Below, in pieces: positions 12,201 through 23,595 of a stretch of DNA of 64,000 nt. The notes beneath the pieces are model-generated. The model made no database searches. It saw only the letters and a program-made list of their open reading frames with translations, and was not told the origin of the DNA. This stretch comes from Moniliophthora roreri (taxonomy: Eukaryota > Basidiomycota > Agaricomycetes > Agaricales > Marasmiaceae): the NCBI GenBank assembly GCA_001466705.2, contig LATX02000175.1, positions 372,001 to 436,000 on the forward strand. The letters are read 5' to 3'. Both the position numbers and the translations under genes were made by a program. Position 1 is the stretch's first letter. Every line of letters starts with the position of its first letter.

Positions 12201-12254
12201 AGCGTCAAGGATTTGAAGAAGTTGGCGTATTTGTATATCTTTGAGAAGGCTTAA
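9251..12254 (+). CDS. ubp14: Ubiquitin carboxyl-terminal hydrolase, Ubp14/USP5 (isopeptidase T) type
   Basis: Cysteine protease that disassembles free (unanchored) polyubiquitin to recycle ubiquitin. Exons: 9251-9508, 9569-9896, 9931-10131, 10184-10302, 10355-10464, 10531-11229, 11292-11377, 11432-11542, 11593-11873, 11934-12254 (837 aa, near the ~800 usual). Order: N-terminal cryptic zinc finger (CxxC...H, residues 1-85), zf-UBP ([23 protein letters not shown]), Cys box NLGNSCYMAS with nucleophile Cys340, insertion with CPEC, two UBA domains (MAQLTAMGFPEVRCQKAL and ISMLADMGFAPAQAKKAL) set inside the catalytic domain, and the His box SVHSGHYVAH with His795. That UBA placement is diagnostic for Ubp14/USP5. 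The first donor (GTTCGT after 9508) and the second (after 9896) are the least certain joins; both keep frame. Confidence 0.95.
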
Positions 12255-12465
12255 CTCGGGTCGTGGATGTATATTACAGCTCCGGAATGGACCTCGGCGG
12301 AACCTGGAAATGCTTAATGAGCAATGTTTGCGTCTTCATGGCTTTACTACCTGAAAGTCGTCACATGGCTGACATTGACGGGATGACTCGAGTAGTGACT
12401 CGAACGTTGAATTGAATTAAAACAGATAAAAGCCTAGCTTCAAAGTCCTTAATTTATACAACACA

Positions 12466-13389
12466 ATGCCTACCAAACTGACCTACGCTCAATACGACGT
12501 CTTCACCTCTACCCGCTTCCTCGGGAACCCTCTCGCGATAGTTCACGTTCCTTCTTCCGCGATTCTGACGCAGGAGCAGAAACAGCTCATCGCTAGAGAG
12601 TTCAACCTCTCCGAAACGACCTTTGTTCATGACAATGATGATGGCAGCGGTTCATCGTTCCGCATAGACATCTTCACACCTCACGAAGAGCTCCCGTTCG
12701 CAGGTCATCCTACCGTCGGAACGGGTTGCCACTTGCTCTCTACTATACAACCTTCGAGAAACGATGTCACGCTAAACATCAAAGCCGGACCTACACCCGT
12801 GCACCGGCTCTCCGAGCCCGATCGAGGTGTTAAACTACAAATCCCAGTGGACTTCAAAATCCACCCATCCTTCCTTCACCCCGACCTCAAACGTCTTCAA
12901 TCGGCTCTTACGCCAACAGATTATGTTCACGGAGACGGCGCAGAGCCAATCGTGTCCATCGTGAAGAAGATGAACTTTTTCCTTGTCGAGCTCACTTCAG
13001 TTGACGCGTTGGGTCGAGAGAGTACATACCCATCGAATATACCAGTTCCTACGTCCCATTTGGGAGATTGGGCACGCGTGCCTGGAGAACTGGAGAATAT
13101 GTTTGTTTACACATTTGTTCAGACTGATGAAGGCAAGGTTAGAGCGAGGATGTTTGGTTGGCCGGGTTTCGAAGACCCGGCGACCGGATCTGCGGCATGT
13201 ACGCTTGGGGGGTACCTAGCTTCGAAGAAGGGTAAAGGAAAGTGGAAATTTGAGATGACGCAAGGTGTGGAGATGGGAAGGAAAAGTGAGATCACGATTT
13301 TCGTTGAGGTTAATGACAATGGAGAGGTTGAAAAAGTCGAGCTGGCTGGAGAGGCAATCAAGGTAATGGAGGGCACGTTGGAAATCTAG
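12466..13389 (+). CDS. PhzF-family (phenazine-biosynthesis-fold) isomerase/epimerase-like protein
   Basis: Intronless, 307 aa, the usual length of PhzF/YddE proteins, which have a diaminopimelate-epimerase fold and isomerise substrates by acid/base proton shift. Key strings: QYDVFTSTRFLGNPLAIV near the N-terminus, FNLSETTF with the conserved catalytic Glu50, FTPHEELPFAGHPTVGTG, and FGWPGFEDPATGSAACTLGGYL in the second half. These are the family signatures. The true substrate is unknown; fungal members are common and do not imply phenazines. It starts 211 bp after the Ubp14 stop. A lack of introns among intron-rich neighbours is mildly unusual and fits, but does not show, acquisition or a retrocopy. 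It is the first of a run of oxidoreductase-type metabolic genes to its right. Confidence 0.92.
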   Translation: MPTKLTYAQYDVFTSTRFLGNPLAIVHVPSSAILTQEQKQLIAREFNLSETTFVHDNDDGSGSSFRIDIFTPHEELPFAGHPTVGTGCHLLSTIQPSRNDVTLNIKAGPTPVHRLSEPDRGVKLQIPVDFKIHPSFLHPDLKRLQSALTPTDYVHGDGAEPIVSIVKKMNFFLVELTSVDALGRESTYPSNIPVPTSHLGDWARVPGELENMFVYTFVQTDEGKVRARMFGWPGFEDPATGSAACTLGGYLASKKGKGKWKFEMTQGVEMGRKSEITIFVEVNDNGEVEKVELAGEAIKVMEGTLEI

Positions 13390-13451
13390 TGAGGATCATG
13401 AAGGGCATAGAAAGATAGCAGCATCTACATATGTCTAACACATGCACACCT

Positions 13452-15718
13452 TTACCAGTGATCATACCACATTGCATTCAACGCTCGTTCCTTCTCTTTC
13501 TCTTTTTCTGCTTCGTCTTCCCAAAGAGAGCTCCTGCCTTCAACTGAATTGAAATCACTGGAACCAAAGCGTGCCATCGACCATATAGTGAGCGCTTCAT
13601 TCACGAAGGGACTGGGTGTGTCAATCTGTCTCAGCTTTCGGCTGGGATCTTTCAAAGCAGCAGAATTGATCCATGCTACGAGGTAACGAATCATATCTGG
13701 TGCAAACGTCAGTGGTATCTTGTGTAGGATAGGACACGAAGAACGCACCATAAGCAGCCTGACTGCCCAGGAAGAGGAAGTGTTTCGTGTAACCACCTTG
13801 TACCTTCACCCTCTCCTCGTGCATTCTCTCCATCTCAGCTTGAGAAGGAAGCTGGAGAGCGAAAATCAGCATCGGGTTTGTGACCGAAGGACAAAACTCG
13901 TACCTTTGCAAAGCCAGACCATACTGACGATAATGCAGCAGCCAAATAAGTGGTATACGTGAACGCTTGTGTTCCAGCATTGACCCCGACGAACCCTATC
14001 GTCGGTTCTGCAATGAAAAATAGGTCCAGATGAAGATTACGAATGTGCGTCCCGTCCGTTACGAGTACCTGCTTCGGATCTTTTGGTTCTCTAGACATGT
14101 ACTGCGGTAGGAAAGGGTATGTGTATCTGAAGCCTGGTATGGAAGCCCTATTTAGCGAAAAACAAGGTCTAGATGATAGAACGTACCTGTGCAGAATATA
14201 ATCTTGTCAACACCAGAGATAATGGTGCCATTTGTCAACTCGATCTTGCCCTCCCTGGTTCCCTTTGCTGCATCTGGTAACGTATAGAAACGGGCGATTT
14301 CTCCTATCTGGGTAGTATTTGCGGGCAGTCGTGGTGTATAGAAAGAAAGAGGGTAGTGTGGAGCAGTAGCTGTGCAAATCGGTGAGATCTTGCTCTTCAT
14401 TCACATCACGCGAAGACATACCATTGTCGGGCTAGAAAACTTCATTTCAGTATATTGTGAAGTTGAAGAGTTATCAGACACACTCGAGTGGACACAATAA
14501 GCGCTTTGACCACAGGGGAGAGTTCAAGACCAATTTCTGCACCAGATGCCTTAAAAAATCATCTCAATAAGTGGATGGCAATGAAAATTCATACAAACGT
14601 ACAGCGGCACCAACGATTAAGACAGTCTTGTTTCTATACTTTTCTTCGTCAGGCGTTCTATATTGCCTAGAATGACTGATTGCATTAGGGAACCGATCGG
14701 CCCATTCCGATAGGCCACGGATAGGTGGCATAGAAGGAGCATTGTAGCGTCCGGTAGCGACAATGATCGCATCGAAATCCTGACAATATATGAATCGGTC
14801 GCGTTGTCAAGGAATTTGAGGACATACCTCCTTCCACCATTTCACTCGACATCCTTCACCAGAAGTCTGGATGAGCTGTTTGAGGGTCAAAGTCCATCCC
14901 TTTTGCGTAGAATTGGAAAGCAAGCGCGGTTGAATAAGTTCTACACGTGTGTCATAGAATACATTTGGATTTCCGTCATTTGTGTTGATCCGATTGAACG
15001 AAGCAAATGACCGAAGGTAAGATCCAATGTACTCTTGAGGCAGCTCCCAAGGAGTATCATCAGGCCAACGCCAGTCGCGTATCTGACGGCATACCAACTT
15101 TAGTAAGGTTTCGTGTCGGAATGAATATATGTGCTACTACCTGCTGATCAGGCTGAACCGGGTGAATACACGTTAACATTGGTTCAAGTGACATCTTATT
15201 CGACACTCACAGCTGGTGCATTGGACTTGAGACTCTTCCAAACCGGTTTTGGTAACCTGTGCGCCCTCCTCATTTCGCTCACTTCCTTATCACTCAGCCC
15301 CTTCACCTCCATCTCATACGGCAATTCGACGTTTTCAGGTGGTAGGTCAGGGATATAATCCGAGGATGTAGGGGGTGCATTTGGTATAGGTGCATTCAAT
15401 GGAATCTGGTCGGAATAATGCCATACGCCTCCCGGCAAGGTGTCGCGTTCGAACAGGGTGACTTGAAATCCTGAGCGTTTGAACTCACGGAAAGTCAGCA
15501 TGCCCCTAAGAGAGAAACGAACCGTTAGCTTAAAGGTTAGAAATGCCAGGATTGACGACAAACCCAACACCAGCACCAATAACAGCTACTTTCTCGATAG
15601 GCCATTTGAATTCGTAACTTGATGATTCTGAATGCGTTTCAGGGACATAAAACGGATGTTGTTGGCATAAACAGGTCGTTAACAGGCTGAGAACGATGGT
15701 CAACTTTGGGCTGAGCAT
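13452..15718 (-). CDS. Flavin-containing monooxygenase (FMO-like) with signal peptide, copy A
   Basis: FAD/NADPH-dependent oxygenase adding oxygen to a soft nucleophile (N or S) or, in some relatives, to a ketone; substrate unknown. Eleven exons: 15718-15564, 15505-15211, 15141-15152 (12 nt), 15082-14828, 14779-14603, 14549-14484, 14422-14431 (10 nt), 14369-14187, 14133-13904, 13851-13749, 13696-13452; 576 aa. Residues 1-18 form a signal peptide (MLSPKLTIVLSLLTTCLC). The FAD-binding GxGxxG is VIGAGVGG, followed by FERDTLPGGVWHY. IVATGRYNAPSMP and the second dinucleotide motif VGAAASGAE (NADP side) follow. The C-terminal part is well preserved. Copy B at 16225-18647 shares intron positions and both micro-exons, so this is a tandem duplication. 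A hydrolase or other fold is excluded by the two Rossmann motifs. Confidence 0.92.
14422..14431 (-). other. 10-nt micro-exon of FMO copy A (CCCGACAATG)
   Basis: Bounded by CTAG upstream and GTATGT downstream. Inclusion is needed to keep frame (phase 0 in, phase 1 out) between STR and ATAPHYPLSFY. Copy B has a 10-nt counterpart. Confidence 0.7.
15141..15152 (-). other. 12-nt micro-exon of FMO copy A (encodes PDQQ)
   Basis: Flanked by AG on its 5' side and GT on its 3' side. It joins NAPA to IRDWRWP in frame. Copy B has a 12-nt exon (PIQQ) at the same place. Confidence 0.75.
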
Positions 15719-16224
15719 CGTGGTGGGGGGTAAAGCAAAGACAATGCTCCCCGAACACCTGACTTGACTCGTCCCCTTAAGATCCGAATAAGTCTATGAC
15801 TCTTTGAGACTCTTTTACGTATGGGGCGGGTGGAGTGCCTGATTCTTGGACTCGCACAGAAGCTGCCAGAAATGTAGTGGAATCCTCCAAAAAGGCTAGT
15901 CATCGATATCGCGCAGCGTACAGTACGTGCGTGTGGAGCAGCGCATAGGAGGTAATTTGCGGACCTTTCTCCATCATATGACCTTAGAAAAGGAAGAATG
16001 ATAAGTAATATTAATACGAACCCAAGAACTTCGCTTCACCTGTGTAAGCGTGTCAGTATGTATGTACCAGCCAGGAAAAGTGTGGAGACAACAGAATGGT
16101 CATGGAAGTCGAAAACAAAGGAACAGGCGCTTATCAGGCGCTAAAAATCATGTGTTCATCGCGGCAGTAGGTTAAAAAGGGACACATAGACGTAAGTATA
16201 TCTTTACATAGTATGTAGACTCAG
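15719..16224. other. Intergenic between tandem FMO copies
   Basis: It holds the promoter of copy A and the 3' region of copy B, both on the minus strand. No TATA box, repeat or RNA gene recognised. Confidence 0.5.
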
Positions 16225-18647
16225 CTACCAGTCATCAGCAAAAACATTGTCCCAGAAGGTCCCCTGATTAAGAATCCCTTCACTCACGGAGTTCGTCTCA
16301 AAACCCTTATCGCCTGCCTTGCTCAGGTAGTGCGCCTGCCCCCAGATTTCCATAATTTCCTTTAGGCTGTAGAATGCGTTAGAACCAGATACCGAACTCC
16401 GCGCAGCATGACGCACCTCTCCGAGGGTGTAGCAATCTATTTACCACGAGTCATGAGTAAAACAATACGTATCTAGGAACAACACCAAACAAACCTGACG
16501 TCCGCCATGTTTCTCTGCGGCTTCGTTAATCCACGATACAAAGTATCTCAATCTCGCTATGTAAGCCCCAGTCAACGCCATAACACTTGGAAACTAGACG
16601 GTCAACACACCATCATTTTTTGCTTCTCCCAAGAACATGAAATGTTTTCCGTATCCACCCTCGGCTTTGACCCTTTCTTCATGAATACGCCACATTTCAG
16701 ACTTGGTTGGAAGTTTGGCGTGTCCTAACCATATCTTCGCGAGAGCAAGGGAAGCGAATTCACCGTATTGAAAAGATTGCATGCCGTTGTTCACTGTGGA
16801 ACGACGGTGAGTGGCAAGACTGACTGTAGACAACGAAGACGCACTGTTGATGAACCCGATAGTTGGCTCCTCAATGTATACCAAATCAAGGTGAAGAGAT
16901 CGTATGTGCGAGCCGTCGGTGACTATAGCTCCAGGAGACAACTCGTCGTTTTTGAACGTAGTGTTGTGGTATTGTGGAAGGAATGGGAAGGAATAGCGGA
17001 ATCCTGCAATGAATTTCAAACATCTGCAGTGAGATACAGCTGGGACACTCCATACCTGTTCCAGCAATGATGCGATCGATTCCGGTCACAAACTAAGTGC
17101 ACGGTCAGTTCACGAAATTGTGAGTCAAGGATTTTGAGAAATGCACAGTTCCGTTGAGCAATTCGATAGAACCGTTGTTTGCATGAAAACTTTTGATTTC
17201 TCCAATGATCGTTGTGTTCGGAGGCACACGCGAGAGTGTTATGCGATGTGGGAGGTGAGATGGCGGCCCTACGAGTGAGGAAAGTTAGTAGTGTGAAAGT
17301 GCGACACAAGAGAGAGACACATGCCACCATTCTCTTCCTATAGACGTCGAAAAATGATCATTTCTTCACTGAATAGCAATCAAACTTGCAGAAACTTGCC
17401 CTAACAGATAAGAAGACCTTCTTTGCATGCTTGTTGATACCTGCTGAGATCTCTGAAGCACTGGTCTACAGCAGAAACAGATAAGCTACGTTTCATGAAC
17501 GTTGGGTGGCCGCGACTTACCGAAGCACCAATAACAAGCACAGTCTTGTTCTCGTACTTGTCCGGGTGCCTATATTGCCTTGAATGAATGACGGTTCCCG
17601 GGTACTTGCTCGCCCATTCTGTACATCCAGGGATTGAAGGAAAGTTTGGAGCGTTGTAGCGTCCGGACGCAACAACGATCGCGTCAAAGTCCTTATTCCA
17701 CTAGTCAGATAACCATTCAACCAATGAAAACCCAAACATTAACCTCAGACCACCAACTTTCCTTGTATTCGTTGCTGCCGGGTTCGGTGTACTTTCGCAG
17801 GGTGACTGTCCAACCTTTGCCATCTTCGCGCTTTTGCACGAGCTCCACGCGGGTGTTATAAGATATGTTGGGGTTATCGTCGTTGGCGTTGAGACCGTGG
17901 AAGGACGCGAAGGAACGAAGGTAACGTTGGAGTAGTTGCCGGGGGAGCTCTGGGTCACGGATCAACGTTTAAGATGAGGTGGAAAGTCTCTAGCTTACCC
18001 CAAGGAGTACCCTCGGGCCATGGAAGCTCGCGAATCTATCTAAGTGTAAATCGTTGTCGTACTCATGAGATGATATTGGTACCTGTTGAATGGGCTTGAT
18101 TCGAGCCCAGTTAGTCTAGATTCGACATAAACACTTTTCTACACACACCGAGGGGGCGTTAGACTTGAGCGAGCTCCAAAGTGGTCTCGGTAGATAATGA
18201 TCTCTCCTAATCCTAGCGAGCTCCTCCTCCGGGACACCCTTGTGAACTTTCTCGTAAGGCAAGTTGACATTGTCGGGTGGTAATGAAGGCTCGAAATCCG
18301 CCACTACGGGAGGAGCATTTGGGATTGGTGCGTCCAATGCAACTTCTTCCGTGTAACGCCAGTTTCCTCCAGGTATCGAGTCACGTTCAAATACACGAAC
18401 GTCAAAACCAGCGCGAGTGAGTTCACGGTAGCTTAGGAGGCCGCTAAAAGGCTTATCAGCAACGAGCCACATAACGAACACATTGAACATACCCAGCCCC
18501 AGCACCAACAATAGCAACCTTCTTTACTGGCCAACCGAATTCATAATGCTCTGAATCTGAAGCAGACGCGAAGAGAGGGTGTTGGTGCTCTCCCAACACG
18601 GTGGAAGAGAGAAACAGGACCAGTAATGGGACGATGGTGAGTCGCAT
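16225..18647 (-). CDS. Flavin-containing monooxygenase (FMO-like) with signal peptide, copy B
   Basis: Paralogue of the neighbouring copy A, same reaction class. N-terminal signal peptide (MRLTIVPLLVLFLSSTVLG), FAD motif VGAGAGG joined across the first intron, FERDSIPGGNWRY, then NAPS-PIQQ-IRELPWPEGTPW via the 12-nt exon at 18083-18094, and the second Rossmann motif VLVIGASTSASEISAG. The 10-nt exon at 17328-17337 leads into PPSHLPHRITLSRVPPNTT. The C-terminal part contains AIVTDGSHIRSLHLDLVYIEEPTIGF, KLPTKSEMWRIHEERVKAEGGYGKHF and ends DNVFADDW. It has an extra intron relative to copy A (inside TPWELP). Exon edges in the 3' third were not all fixed; the donor before the 10-nt exon is the least certain. 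No disabling change seen. Confidence 0.9.
17328..17337 (-). other. 10-nt micro-exon of FMO copy B (GAAGAGAATG)
   Basis: Bounded by TATAG and GTGGCA. It gives the phase change (0 to 1) required by the next exon, as does the 10-nt exon in copy A. Confidence 0.6.
18083..18094 (-). other. 12-nt micro-exon of FMO copy B (encodes PIQQ)
   Basis: AG acceptor at 18096-18095 and GT donor at 18082-18081. It is at the same site as the copy A micro-exon, between NAPS and IRELPWP. Confidence 0.75.
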
Positions 18648-18753
18648 TGAAATGGCCTTTGGTAAAGCAACATGTGGAAAGTCTAGAGGTTATAAATGCC
18701 TCCTCCTTGCGCGTTTTGGGGTCCAGATGACGCCACTTGATTGACGTGAATCT

Positions 18754-19005
18754 TCAAGATACAACGCGAGAAGACGACAATACAGGCGTAGATAGGCTGA
18801 ATAATACCGACCTCATCTGAAGTGCTGACTGAAAATTATTGAAATGCTGACTGTTGAATCTGTGACTCCGCTGAGTCCTCTCCGCTCCTCCGGTCTCCTG
18901 AGATTCGTTCGCAGCATACTCAAGCATCATTTGAAGAAGGTCGCGGAAATGAATCGTGTAGCAAATGAAAGGGGCAAATTCTGCAAATTCTGGCTTGGAA
19001 GACAT
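18754..19005 (-). CDS. Possible small hypothetical protein (83 codons)
   Basis: A single open frame from an ATG at 19005 beginning MSSKPEFAEFAPFICYTIHF. No family recognised, no signal peptide and no zinc motif. It lies just upstream of FMO copy B on the same strand, where promoter sequence is expected, so it may be chance or a 5' leader. Low confidence. Confidence 0.25.
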   Translation of the reverse strand: MSSKPEFAEFAPFICYTIHFRDLLQMMLEYAANESQETGGAERTQRSHRFNSQHFNNFQSALQMRSVLFSLSTPVLSSSRVVS

Positions 19006-19373
19006 TGGAAGACAAGCTGAAGGAGCCTGGAGGCAACAAGAATTATGAACTCAGGACGATGGGAACTTGCTGATCACGTGACCCATCGCGTCGCTAGACA
19101 TGTGACCTCAGACTGCGACGCGCCTCCTCGCCTCGCATCTCCTCTCGCCTTTCGAACCACCAGACGAAAGCGCAGACTGCTGGTTGCCCCAAGTTAATCA
19201 TAGGAAGCACTCGAACAGCTAGGAAATAAAGGCAATACATTTTATTTCGATTTCTTTTTTTGTCAAGTCAATCATCATGGATACATGTACATGTCGTCCG
19301 CCTTCGTATAGAAATACATCGACCATTTTTTGCAATACCATTCAAATGCCTAAAAAACAGTGAAAGAAGAGGT
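19006..19373. other. Intergenic, downstream of ALDH
   Basis: It carries the 3' region of the aldehyde dehydrogenase. Nothing else recognised. Confidence 0.5.
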
Positions 19374-21679
19374 TTACATCTTGATGCCGAGGTTGACGTG
19401 AACAGCTTTGACGGCGGTGTAGCTAGAGAGAGTTGATGAGTATCACCATTACTTGACAGCTCGAGGGAAACAAAATACTTGTGGAGCGCATATTCCCCGA
19501 GCTCTCTACCAATTCCACTCTGTTTGAACCCACCAAAGGGCACATTCTCGTTGAGAGTGTTGGCGCAGTTGACCTATGGACCATGTTAACCATGTTGCTC
19601 CTCCAATTGACCATCAGATTACGTACCCATGCGGTACCGGCCTTGAGCCTGTGTGCAGTCCTCAACGCACGGTTGATGTCCTGCGAGAAGACAGCAGCGG
19701 CCAGACCGTACATCGTGTCGTTGGCTTGGTGGATGACATCCTCCTCGTCCTCAAACTTGATCACGACACCAACGGGGCCAAAAATCTCCTCTTGGACGAT
19801 CTTCATTTCGGGTTTGGTACCAGTGAAGATGGTGGGGTTAATGAAGTAGCCTTCGTTGCCGAAGCGGTCACCACCAAGGTGGATGGTAGCACCCTCGTCC
19901 TTGCCGGATTGGATGTAGTTCATAATACGCTAGCGTGACAAGGTCATGCTTACCCTGAGAGGAGTGTCAAAAGTTACTCACGTCGTACTGGATTTGAGAC
20001 ACCTGAGGTCCTTGCATCGAGTCCTGAGCGAACGGGTCACCGAGCTTGATCTCCCTGGCCTTCTGGGTGAACTTCTCGAGGAACTTGTCGTAAATTCCGG
20101 ACTGAACGAAGATACGGGTACCAGCGCAGCAGGCTTGACCGTGGTTCCAGCTATTTAAGTAGTATAATCAGTCAATAGATTTTCAAAGTGCATAAGGATT
20201 GAACTTGCAAGACACCATGGGTGGACCAGTTTACTGCCTGCTCGAGATCGGCGTCACTTGAAGGGGGTTAGCTCGAGTCCGTAGCGGTGTTATAGTCGTT
20301 GACCCACTTGAAGATGATGTTGGGGGACTTGAAAGATAACGTCAGCGCCAGTATAAAGGAAGTGAGGTCTCCCTTTACCTTGCCTCCAAGCTCAAGGGTA
20401 ACATTCTTCAAGTTGCTCTTGGCAGCAGCTTCCATAACCTTGCGGCCAACGAGAGTGCTACCAGTGAAGGCGACCTTCTCGATATGCATATGGCTTGAGA
20501 TGGCGTTTCCGACAGTGTTGCCATAACCGTTCACGACGTTGACAACACCAGGAGGGAAGATGTCCTGTATGAGACTACACACACGGAGTGCACTCATTGG
20601 TGTGAATTCCGAAGGCTAACCATATGAATGCTGAGGTTAGTCTGAATAAGTGCGACAGATAATAAGTACATACCTTGATGACAATTGTGTTTCCGCAGGC
20701 CAAAGCTGCACCGCATGAGTTGGTCAGAGGAACAAGTAAATACAATTGGTCTTACCGGGTCCGATTTTCCATGAGAACATGAGCACTGTAATGGTGTCAA
20801 CTAACAGTCGCGAGTTAATGGTACCGATACCTACATGGGAAGTTCCCTGTGAGATTACAAGGTGTGTTGTCAGAATGACAGATTAATCTAGGAAAGGTAA
20901 TCACACACATGGAATGATTTGACCCTGTCGTGATTGTTAGCGACGTGCAGTTGGGAAGCAACAGGATGCGGACGTACGACAACACCAATAGGCTCGTGAC
21001 GAGAATATGTCAATTTGTCTTCGGTGGTCTAGACGGTTTGCCCGATTTAGCGACGCTCACAAATGAGGGTGCGTTCGCATACCTCTTGAACCTGTCCGTG
21101 AACTTTGTCTGCCCAACCAGCATAGTAGCGAATCGTTTCAATGGCGAAGGTTGTGTCGACATTCATAGCCCAACCGAATGTCTTGCCTATGGGCCGATCA
21201 GAATACGGAATGGCGATTAGGAACCGAGCCGAGCGCACCGTTGTCAAGCGCCTCAAGAGCTGCCAACTCTTCTTGGATTGCTTCCATTGCTTGCCAGAGC
21301 TTCGTCAGCAGCTTCGCACGTTGGGCACCAGGAGCATTGAGACCCCAGACGGTGTCGAATGCCTTTTGTGCAGCAGCAACTGCGATATCAACGTCCTTGG
21401 CAGTACCCTCTGCGATCTTGGCAATGACTTGGCCGTTGGCTTAAAGGACTTGTCAGTACACGTCCAAGGCTCTTGATTCTGCACATACTAGGGTTCACCA
21501 CACTGGGATAGAAGACGACACGATCAGTACATCAGTGACGGATTGATGAGGGACGCCTACTCGATAGTGGTCTTATCGGCGCCATCGACAAACTTGCCGT
21601 CGATGAAAAGGCCTGTGGGGAATGAGACCTTACCCTTGAACGCAGGAGTGTTGAATTCGTGTGAGAAGGTGGTGGACAT
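19374..21679 (-). CDS. Aldehyde dehydrogenase (NAD(P)+-dependent, ALDH1/2-type)
   Basis: Oxidises an aldehyde to the acid with NAD(P)+. About ten exons; the first begins at 21679 ([20 protein letters not shown]) and the last ends at 19374 with VHVNLGIKM. In order: [28 protein letters not shown], the DNGKTFGWA string across an intron, HEPIGV and WNFP-type substrate/NAD region, [31 protein letters not shown] (NAD fold), ELGGKSPN with the general-base Glu, [11 protein letters not shown] with the catalytic Cys, EEIFGPV, and [19 protein letters not shown] at the C-terminus. The expected length of ~500 aa is met. No mitochondrial presequence, so probably cytosolic. It could supply acetate from acetaldehyde or serve the nearby oxidoreductases; the context is only suggestive. 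Confidence 0.95.
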
Positions 21680-21717
21680 TGTGAGAGATGCCGGTGGAAA
21701 GGAGCGTAACTAATCAA

Positions 21718-21723
21718 TTTATA
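21718..21723 (-). promoter_or_regulatory. TATA-like box of the aldehyde dehydrogenase
   Basis: On the minus strand the sequence reads TATAAA, 39 bp upstream of the ALDH start codon. Confidence 0.4.
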
Positions 21724-23595
21724 GGTCCTCATGACCGGCGTCCCGGACACGAGGGTCAGTTGACGGTCACAACTTGGTACTCGGAATTCCATCCTTCCAT
21801 CCTTCCGGTCGAGGCCCCATATAGTGATTGCGCCGGTTAAACAAAGATGTGCATCAAGAGTACCAGCAAGTCGGTAGTTAAGTTGTATGAGTTGCTATAA
21901 CACACACCTACAGATATGCCTCGGCAGCCCAGGCCATGTGGAGAAGAGAACCGACTGTAGTAACCGATCATAATCGATCACAATCGATCTTTGGCACGGA
22001 GCCAATCGTATCGTTCCCACCCCATGAGCGAGTATGCGAGGCTTATCGTAAATTCCCCACATTATGAACGATCCTAATTAGCAAAGTGTGGGAGTGTTCT
22101 AGTAATGAATGTTGGCTGTAATGCGGAGTCTGGAGCGAAGAACACAATGCTACTCGTTGGAACTAGGTGGCAGTCGTAAATGGGTGAAAGATAGGAATAC
22201 AGTCGGCGCGTTTACCGCCGGCCCAACGTTGAAGGAGAACGCTAGTGCCTAGGCGGCAAGAGAATGAATTCATCTGAGTCTAGAGTCGACGTCACATAAA
22301 CTCACCTTGAATTGTGATCAATTATAGTCCTTCAGGCTTCAGGGACTGTCCTGTGAAATCCGACACCAAAGTGCTTTTTGGGAAAGGTACTAGGGACTAG
22401 GGGACGGACAGCTTGCCGATTCACCTCCCTCGTCCGCTGCATATTGACTGCCAAAACGTTACCGTCACGTCCCATTACCTCGTACGCATAATTAACGACA
22501 GGACAGACCTGGAAAGAATAATCGTTAAAATGGAAATGAGCAGTGTTCAAGGTTCAAGAACACACTCACGGGAGATGTGTGACAAATCTTCCTATGCACC
22601 CGCCCAAGGCTCGTGGACACCCGGGGTTGGAGCTGGGAGTAGTTACAGTATATCACCCGTGATTCGTCATGACTCTCAGCCAACTCATGACGTTGGTAAT
22701 TCGACACGATGGCAGAGAAGTCGTAGTTAAGTGACATGTATAGCGGCCAGGTCGGTGGTTATACACTGTACAGCAAAAAGATTTGCAATTCCTTTTTGGG
22801 GAATTCGTTCACGCCTGGGGTGAACATGCTCAACAAAAAGAGTCGTTTCCCTGATTTATTGAAAGCCTCGTAGCCAAAGCAACAGCCGTATATAGTGACA
22901 ATGATTAAGTACCTGTTTTTCTACAGCAACCCAAAATTAGCCTTGAAGGAGTAGGTGCCCACTAAATGCGGCCAGCAAAAGGCTGCTCCCACAATAGCAA
23001 CAGTATCCCAATCATATGTCTTCAAGAGGTGCCTCGTGAGAGAATTAGCATTCTTCTAGTTAAGGGTGCTGGAAGAGAGGAATGTTTTAGTGCCGCGGAC
23101 GCAGTCTGAGCGACGTGCAATCAAAACGTGACCGTGAGACAAAATAAGTCCTCGGGTGCGTGTGGTATTTGCCACTGCTGGGATATCGATCATCAACAAC
23201 TTTTTCATGAATCATTCTCATTTCACAGCTTTTCATCCACTTCAGTTACATCTCGCAAAAAAGATTGATTGATGCCATCTTACAATGCTATCTTCGCCAA
23301 AAGCTAAACTATGATCAGACTGGCATTGGGCTAGTAGTCTCTTTCCTACCTTCGGCTTTAGGACTCAGGCGAAGGAAATCTCACTGGCTGCTGACGTCCA
23401 TTCTAAATATGACTCATGCGAGCGCTACACCTAGCTGTGCGCAAGCAGGACGAATTAGCTTTGGTCAATATAACCACGCGGGATCGTGAGCGCACATCCA
23501 CAGCCATTATTCTGCTCCCAAACACTTCTCACAACTTTGATTAATGCTTAAAATGCGCTCGCGTTCATTGTTACCCCCCCCAAAAATACAACTAA
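21724..23595. other. 1.9 kb intergenic region, no gene recognised
   Basis: Only short frames occur here (longest about 105 codons, with no family resemblance). It contains the outward promoter of the ALDH and, at its right end, the CT- and C-rich leader of the kinase gene. No tRNA, inverted repeat or transposon terminus was recognised. Confidence 0.5.

Noticed and set aside
22332..22550. 72-codon minus-strand frame as a small gene.
   Set aside because: No family resemblance, no signal peptide, and no supporting splice or promoter signals; average for chance frames in 1.9 kb.
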